Shown here in pieces: positions 60,401-64,000 of a DNA stretch of 64,000 nt. Position numbers and translations under genes: made by a program. Positions within the stretch are counted from its first letter, which is position 1; each line of letters begins with the position of its first letter. The notes below the pieces were generated by a model. The model saw only the letters and a list, made by a program, of their open reading frames with translations, did not search any database and was not told the DNA's origin. The stretch comes from Salinisphaera sp052044135 (GTDB lineage: Bacteria > Pseudomonadota > Gammaproteobacteria > Nevskiales > Salinisphaeraceae): NCBI RefSeq assembly GCF_052044135.1, contig NZ_JBQDYF010000008.1:102547-166546 (forward strand), read 5' to 3'.

Positions 60401-62212
60401 CATATCTTCATCGACCCGGACCCGGACATCGCGGCGGCCTATGCGGAGCGCAAGCGCCTGTTCGCCGGTCCGGCGTCGGGCTGGCGCGATTACGATGAAC
60501 GCCTGATCTCGCGCGGCGGCGGCGTTTTCGACCGTTCGGCGAAGACGATCGATCTGTCGGACGAAGCCCGGGTCGCACTCGCCATCGAATCGCGGCGAAT
60601 GGCGCCGGACGATCTGATCAACGCCATCCTCAAGGCGCCGGTCGACCTCCTGTGGAATGGCGGTATCGGTACCTACGTCAAGGCCAGTACCCAGTCGCAT
60701 ACCGAGGTCGGCGATCGCGCCAACGACACGCTGCGCGTCGATGGCCGCGAACTGCGGGCGCGTGTGGTCGGCGAGGGCGGCAACCTGGGGCTGACCCAGG
60801 CAGGGCGTATCGAATACGCGCTGAACGGCGGCAAGCTCAACACCGATGCCATCGACAATTCCGGCGGCGTGGACTCCTCCGATATGGAGGTCAACATCAA
60901 GATCGCGCTGGGCACGGTGGAAGCGGCCGGCCGCATCGACCGCGAGGCGCGCAACGCGCTGCTGGCGGAAATGACGCCTTCGGTGATCGCTCTCGTGCTA
61001 CGCACCAATTATCTGCAGACCCAGCAGATCAGTCTGATGGAAACCCAGAGCGTGGCGCGTTTCGACGAGCAGATCAGCTTCATGCGTGCACTGGAGCGCG
61101 ATGGCCGGCTGGATCGACGCCTGGAAGGCCTGCCCGACGACGAGACCATCGAGGCCCGGCGGCGCGAACGCGCCGGCCTGACCCGTCCCGAGCTGTCGGT
61201 GCTTATTTCCTACAACAAGCTCACGCTGTCGGCGGCCGCCATCGAGGGCGGGCTTGCCGATGACCCCTGGATGGAGAGTTGGCTGACCGACGGCTTCCCG
61301 CCGCGGCTGGTCGAGCGCTTTCCGGAAGCGGTCACCGAGCATCGCCTCAAGCGCGAGTTGATTGCCACCCTGGTCACGAACCAGATGGTCGACCGGCTCG
61401 GTATCGCCACCGCGCAACGCCTGCCGGCGGGCTTTGGTGCACGCATGGAAGCCGCGGTCCGCGGTTACGTGCTGGCCGAAGGCTGGCTCGAGGGGGAAAC
61501 GCTGTTCAACGCCATCGAGGCGCTGGACAACGTCATTCCGGCGGCCGAGCAGTACCGGGCGCACCGTATCGTCATCGGCCTGCTCAAGCATGCGATGAAC
61601 TGGTGGCTCACGAGTACCGACACCGGCTACAACATCTCCGATCTGATCACCCGTTATCAATCCGGCGCCCGGCATTTGCTGGCCGGGCTCGCGGACCGGC
61701 TCGTCGGCAGCTACGCCCAGCGTTGGGAAAGCACCCTGGCGGACTGGCAGGCGATCGGCGTGGACGAGGAACTGGCGCGCCGCATCGCGTCGGCCGATGT
61801 CGGCGGCGGCATCATGGATATCGTCTCGCTGGCCGAGCGCCGCGCGCGGGCCGTGGCCGAAGTCGCGGATATCTACTATCGCCTGGGCGACGCCCTCGGC
61901 GTGCCGTGGCTGCAGGAAGCGATCCACCAGTTGCCTGCCAACGGCCGCTGGCAGGATCTGGCCCGGACCAGCCTGCGCAGCGACAGCTATCTGATCCACC
62001 AGCGCCTGGTCGACCAGGTGCTGGCGACGGAGGGCGACGATCCGCTGGCCGAGTGGTGTGCGGCGCGCGAACACACCATGGCTTTCGTCAGCGCACGCCT
62101 GGCCGAACTGCAGGCGATCGAACAGCCGGCGCAGGAGCATCTCACCGTCGCCGTGCGCGATCTCGCGCGGCTAGGCCAGCCGGGGCCCTCGAGTCTCGGC
62201 GGAGCGGGATAG
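57419..62212 (+). CDS. gdhB: NAD-specific glutamate dehydrogenase, large (180-kDa) type
   Basis: 1597 residues, the size of the large bacterial NAD-GDH family (L_180). It deaminates glutamate to 2-oxoglutarate and ammonium. An N-terminal regulatory half contains ACT-like segments (EDSTLERPELMIAFVE, TVVDDMAFLVDTVSLAV). The catalytic part around 800-1150 shows GGLRWSDRREDFRTEVLGLMKAQMVKNAVIVPVGAKGGF with the substrate lysines, GDMGGDVFGNGML in the NAD domain, and ARVVGEGGNLGLTQ. The C-terminal helical region follows. It stands alone, and no terminator is evident before the repeat array. Confidence 0.95.
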   Translation: MNSQTAAVIAEVRACVGEDSTLERPELMIAFVETCLAGVPADALRVRSVAHLYDALRHHFALLCQPRKRGEYRVALETIDDARSDCDLALLTVVDDMAFLVDTVSLAVRGTGAEIDWMMHPVVRVERDGDGELIEVGAAGTDLPAGPEESLIRIEFAAPAGLDGDALIEQVKSSLADLACVVADWQPMRRRLQAVVSELDRAAGGVDRDERTETQAFVSWLADDHFTLLGYRCRVIETDENGADVMADVPDTGLGLLREDRPGIDPEGYVAPADVLDEYTQSSRLLVITKANQHSWIHHADTMDVVAIKRLDATGNVIGAHRFLGMFSGDAYRASPRDIPVLRHKISHVMARAALRPRSHAAKNLRYILETFPRDELFQTGENELYDTVIGVLNMRETEPLRLFLRRDRYRRFFAAIVYVPRERYTVALRSQIRSELERHLNGECQDVDAEFLRGAVVRLHYQIATGQATEPVDVRALEQALIAVTRGWPDRVAAAAREAGVSLPAYAHAFDAAYRERFDAATAVADAQVLAAMDDNSQPVLRAMAPEGDVLTVKLYGHGDDLPLSRVLPVFEHFGLSVLTQHPYRVARIGQSVQWIHEFEARHGHGEALSDPTCRDNLAEAFHQIMAGTAEDDGLNGLIIDAGFTPRQVVLVRAITRYLLQTELPFSPVYIGDRLAEHAALVRALIDLFEARFDPDRSRVISGEDEARATIEAELDEIASLDADRVLRAFYGVVIATLRTNYFQRDAAGAPKAHVSIKLDPSELVELPQPRPWVETFVYAPSVEGVHLRGGPVARGGLRWSDRREDFRTEVLGLMKAQMVKNAVIVPVGAKGGFVAKYGVADESREARQARGISAYKIFIRGLLDITDNRVGDGVVKPERVIARDGDDPYLVVAADKGTATFSDIANSLSAEYGFWLDDAFASGGSAGYDHKVMGITARGAWEGVKRHFREMGRDIQSEPFSVVAIGDMGGDVFGNGMLASEQTRLIAAFNHLHIFIDPDPDIAAAYAERKRLFAGPASGWRDYDERLISRGGGVFDRSAKTIDLSDEARVALAIESRRMAPDDLINAILKAPVDLLWNGGIGTYVKASTQSHTEVGDRANDTLRVDGRELRARVVGEGGNLGLTQAGRIEYALNGGKLNTDAIDNSGGVDSSDMEVNIKIALGTVEAAGRIDREARNALLAEMTPSVIALVLRTNYLQTQQISLMETQSVARFDEQISFMRALERDGRLDRRLEGLPDDETIEARRRERAGLTRPELSVLISYNKLTLSAAAIEGGLADDPWMESWLTDGFPPRLVERFPEAVTEHRLKRELIATLVTNQMVDRLGIATAQRLPAGFGARMEAAVRGYVLAEGWLEGETLFNAIEALDNVIPAAEQYRAHRIVIGLLKHAMNWWLTSTDTGYNISDLITRYQSGARHLLAGLADRLVGSYAQRWESTLADWQAIGVDEELARRIASADVGGGIMDIVSLAERRARAVAEVADIYYRLGDALGVPWLQEAIHQLPANGRWQDLARTSLRSDSYLIHQRLVDQVLATEGDDPLAEWCAAREHTMAFVSARLAELQAIEQPAQEHLTVAVRDLARLGQPGPSSLGGAG

Positions 62213-62651
62213 CAGCGTCCGCCCGGCAAATCAAACATAGTCCCGGGGCGGCGCGCCTGAGCTGATCCGGAAGATAAGTCTGTCCGCAGATCGACGCAGA
62301 CCATTTGAAATGGTGGATTTATTCACTTTCCGGTCTTTATGTATCCGGCGGTCGGGAAGGCAGGTCTATCCACAGATGACGCCGATTGCGCCGATTGAAA
62401 GAGGTTCTCCGGTCGAGCGCCCAGAGTCCGTCTGGCTCGGCACTCGGTCACTTGCAAGCCGGTCTTACGATCAGCATGGATCAGCGCATGAGGCGGACAT
62501 GGCGCCTGGCGCCTGAAAATATTTATCCGCAGATCGACGCAGATCAGCGCAGATCTTTTAAATAGTGGATATATTTGCTTTTCGGGTTTGCGTATTCGAT
62601 TGTATCTCCGGAGGAAAGGTTCAGCCACGAGGTGCAGCCCGGAAGACGGGT

Positions 62652-62660
62652 TTATCCACA
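62652..62660 (+). promoter_or_regulatory. DnaA-box sequence TTATCCACA in the repeat array
   Basis: Exact match to the E. coli strong DnaA box. An exact inverted match, TGTGGATAA, is at 62887-62895. One-mismatch forms CTATCCACA recur at 62366, 62933, 63520 and 63792, one per repeat unit. Chance and repeat ancestry are alternative explanations. Confidence 0.35.
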
Positions 62661-62886
62661 GATGACGCCGATTGCACAGAGTGAAAGAGGTGGCCCGGTG
62701 AGCGCCCAGTGTGCGGTTGGCTTTCCGCCATGTCACATACAAGCCGGTCTTATGATCTGCGTGAATCTGCGTCGATCTGCGTCGATCTGCGGAAAAACGC
62801 CCCGGCGGCGGCGCGGAAACCGCTATTGCCACCGAAAACCCCCGTACTGATGTCCGTTTTCAAAAATCTGCGTAATCTGTGCAATC

Positions 62887-62895
62887 TGTGGATAA
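62887..62895 (-). promoter_or_regulatory. Inverted DnaA-box sequence (TGTGGATAA) in the repeat array
   Basis: Complement of TTATCCACA, in the repeat part reading ATCTGTGGATAAAAAG. It is paired across the unit junction with the near-box at 62933 in the opposite direction. Confidence 0.35.
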
Positions 62896-64000
62896 AAAGT
62901 TCAGTTCCCGGGGGTCGGTCCGGAAGACAGGTCTATCCACAGATTACGCCGATTGCGCAGATTAAAAGACACGGCTCGGTGAGCTGTGAGTGCCCGTTTA
63001 GCTCGGCACTCGATCACTGACAGATCGGTGTTCTGATCTGCGCGGATCTGTGTCGATCTGCGGAAAAAATATGCCCAGCGGCACGGAAACGGCTATTGCC
63101 GCCGGCGCCCGGGTGCATGGCGTGCTGGCGGGTGACACGGGGGCGGTTTCTGAAAACATTTATCCGCAGATCGACGCCGATCGACGCAGATATTTGAAAC
63201 GGCGGATGTATTTGCTTTCCGGGTTGTTTGTATTCTGCGGTCCGGAAGACAGGTCTACCCACAGAGTACGCAGATTGAAAGAGGTCGTACGGTGAGCGCC
63301 GAGTGTGCGGTTGGCTTCCCGACCTGTCGCATGCAAGCGCGTCTTCTGATCTGTGTCGATCCGGGTCGATCTGCGGAAAAAAAATATGCCCAGATAGCGG
63401 CATGGAAACGACTATTTCCACTGAAAACAACAGTCCTGGCGTCTGCTTTAAAAAATCTGCGTACTCTGCGTAATCTGCGGATAGAAGTTCAGGTTTCAGG
63501 GGCTGTCCGGCAGACAGGTCTATCCACAGATTACGCCGATTGCACAGATTGAAAGACAGGGCTCGGTGAGCTGTGAGTGCCCGTTTAGCTCGGTACTCGA
63601 TCACTGACAGGTCGGTCTTCTGATCTGCGTGGATCTGTGTCGATCTGCGGAAAACATGCCCCGGCACCGGCACGGAACGCAGCTATCGCTACCGATAAAA
63701 AGCCGACCGCGAGTCCACTTTAAAAAATCTGCGTAATCTGCGTAATCTGCGGATAGAAGTTCAGGTTTCAGGGGCTGTCCGGAAGACAGGCCTATCCACA
63801 GATTACGCCGATTGAAACAGGTCGTCCGGTGAGCGCCGCATGTGACGTTGGCTTCGCACCCGATCACTGACGGATCTGTCTTCTGATCTGCGTCGATCCG
63901 CGTTGATCTGCGGAAAAAAAAACGTGCCCCGGCAGGGGCACGGAACGTAAGCGATCCACAAACCCCATCATTCACAGGCCGCGAGGTTCATGGCTAAATC

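Larger units (their letters stand above)
62240..63980. repeat. Array of about six degenerate 265-322 bp repeat units
   Basis: No credible gene lies between the glutamate dehydrogenase stop and the window end. The sequence is a head-to-tail series whose landmark CAGGTCTATCCACAGATTAC recurs, with variations, at 62361, 62647, 62928, 63250, 63515 and 63787. Each fuller unit runs: that landmark with GCCGATTG-CAGATTGAAAGA; a segment with GGCTCGGTGAGC...CACTCGATCACTGACAG; GATCTGCGTCGATCTGCGGAAAA; a GGCACGGAAACG...CTATT stretch; AAAATCTGCGTAATCTGCGGATA; and GTCCGGAAGACAGG leading into the next. Short open frames in it differ between units and are not genes. The array continues to or beyond the window end. 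Confidence 0.85.

Noticed and set aside
62310..63975. Many open frames of 60-220 codons on both strands in the repeat array
   Set aside because: They are built from repeat words, change between units, have low-complexity Arg/Cys/Ser or Asp/Gln-rich translations and lack ribosome sites; no protein family is recognisable.
62240..63980. Possible CRISPR array
   Set aside because: Repeats are degenerate, 265-322 bp apart and composed of sub-repeats; there are no uniform spacers and no cas genes.

Overview
The window looks like chromosomal DNA of a high-GC gammaproteobacterium. Several gene neighbourhoods match Pseudomonas and E. coli: pilT-pilU, gshB-algH-ruvX-pyrR-pyrB, rsmE/gshB, argA-argE, ygfB-pepP-ubiH-ubiI next to gcvTHP, and lgt-thyA-folA. 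The split glycine decarboxylase (gcvPA/gcvPB), the 1597-residue NAD-glutamate dehydrogenase and the style of the genes suggest a Salinisphaera-like halophile. That genus call is from memory of gene content and is only moderately supported. No rRNA, tRNA or CRISPR array was seen.

Layout. 1-2.85 kb: three successive PilT/PilU-type retraction ATPases, the first cut by the window edge. 2.9-5.5 kb: a ribosomal-protein-S6 modification cluster (RimB-like, RimK, AstE/AspA-like). 5.5-9.3 kb, minus strand: gshB, algH, ruvX, pyrR, pyrB. 9.3-11.1 kb: a yefM-yoeB toxin-antitoxin pair between two roughly 425-bp imperfect direct repeats, splitting the usual rsmE-gshB neighbourhood. 11.1-14.4 kb: argE, argA, rsmE. 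14.6-22.9 kb: a sugar ABC importer and GH2 glycosidase operon with a divergent LacI regulator and a clear operator. 23.3-28.1 kb: a small secreted protein, then ygfB-pepP-ubiH-ubiI. 28.2-33.5 kb: a tandem glycine riboswitch, then gcvT, gcvH, gcvPA, a thiol peroxidase and gcvPB. 33.6-41.3 kb: PfkB kinase, GNAT, lgt, thyA, two signalling proteins, folA, a MITE-like element of 274 bp and an acyl-CoA-binding protein. 41.4-46.7 kb: sirtuin, ROK kinase, ATP-grasp protein and a large unknown protein with a papain-like Cys-Gln-His-Asn signature.

47.0-56.1 kb is the most interesting system. An amide-utilisation operon (NCS1-type permease, formamidase FmdA, FmdB, aliphatic amidase AmiE) lies divergent to a two-component system. 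The sensor kinase there is a paralogue of the neighbouring permease fused to a hybrid histidine kinase. Permease and sensor both carry a cysteine-rich module with identical spacing of eight cysteines, and a perfect palindrome sits in the shared promoter region. The likely logic is that the transporter-like sensor detects the amide or related substrate, signals to the LuxR-type response regulator, and turns on uptake and hydrolysis to ammonia plus acid. The adjacent NAD-glutamate dehydrogenase (57.4-62.2 kb) links to the same nitrogen economy.

62.2-64.0 kb has no credible gene. It is an array of about six degenerate units of 265-322 bp, built from GCAGATTACGCAGATT-type words and including DnaA-box-like TTATCCACA sequences. 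The same repeat family flanks yefM-yoeB.
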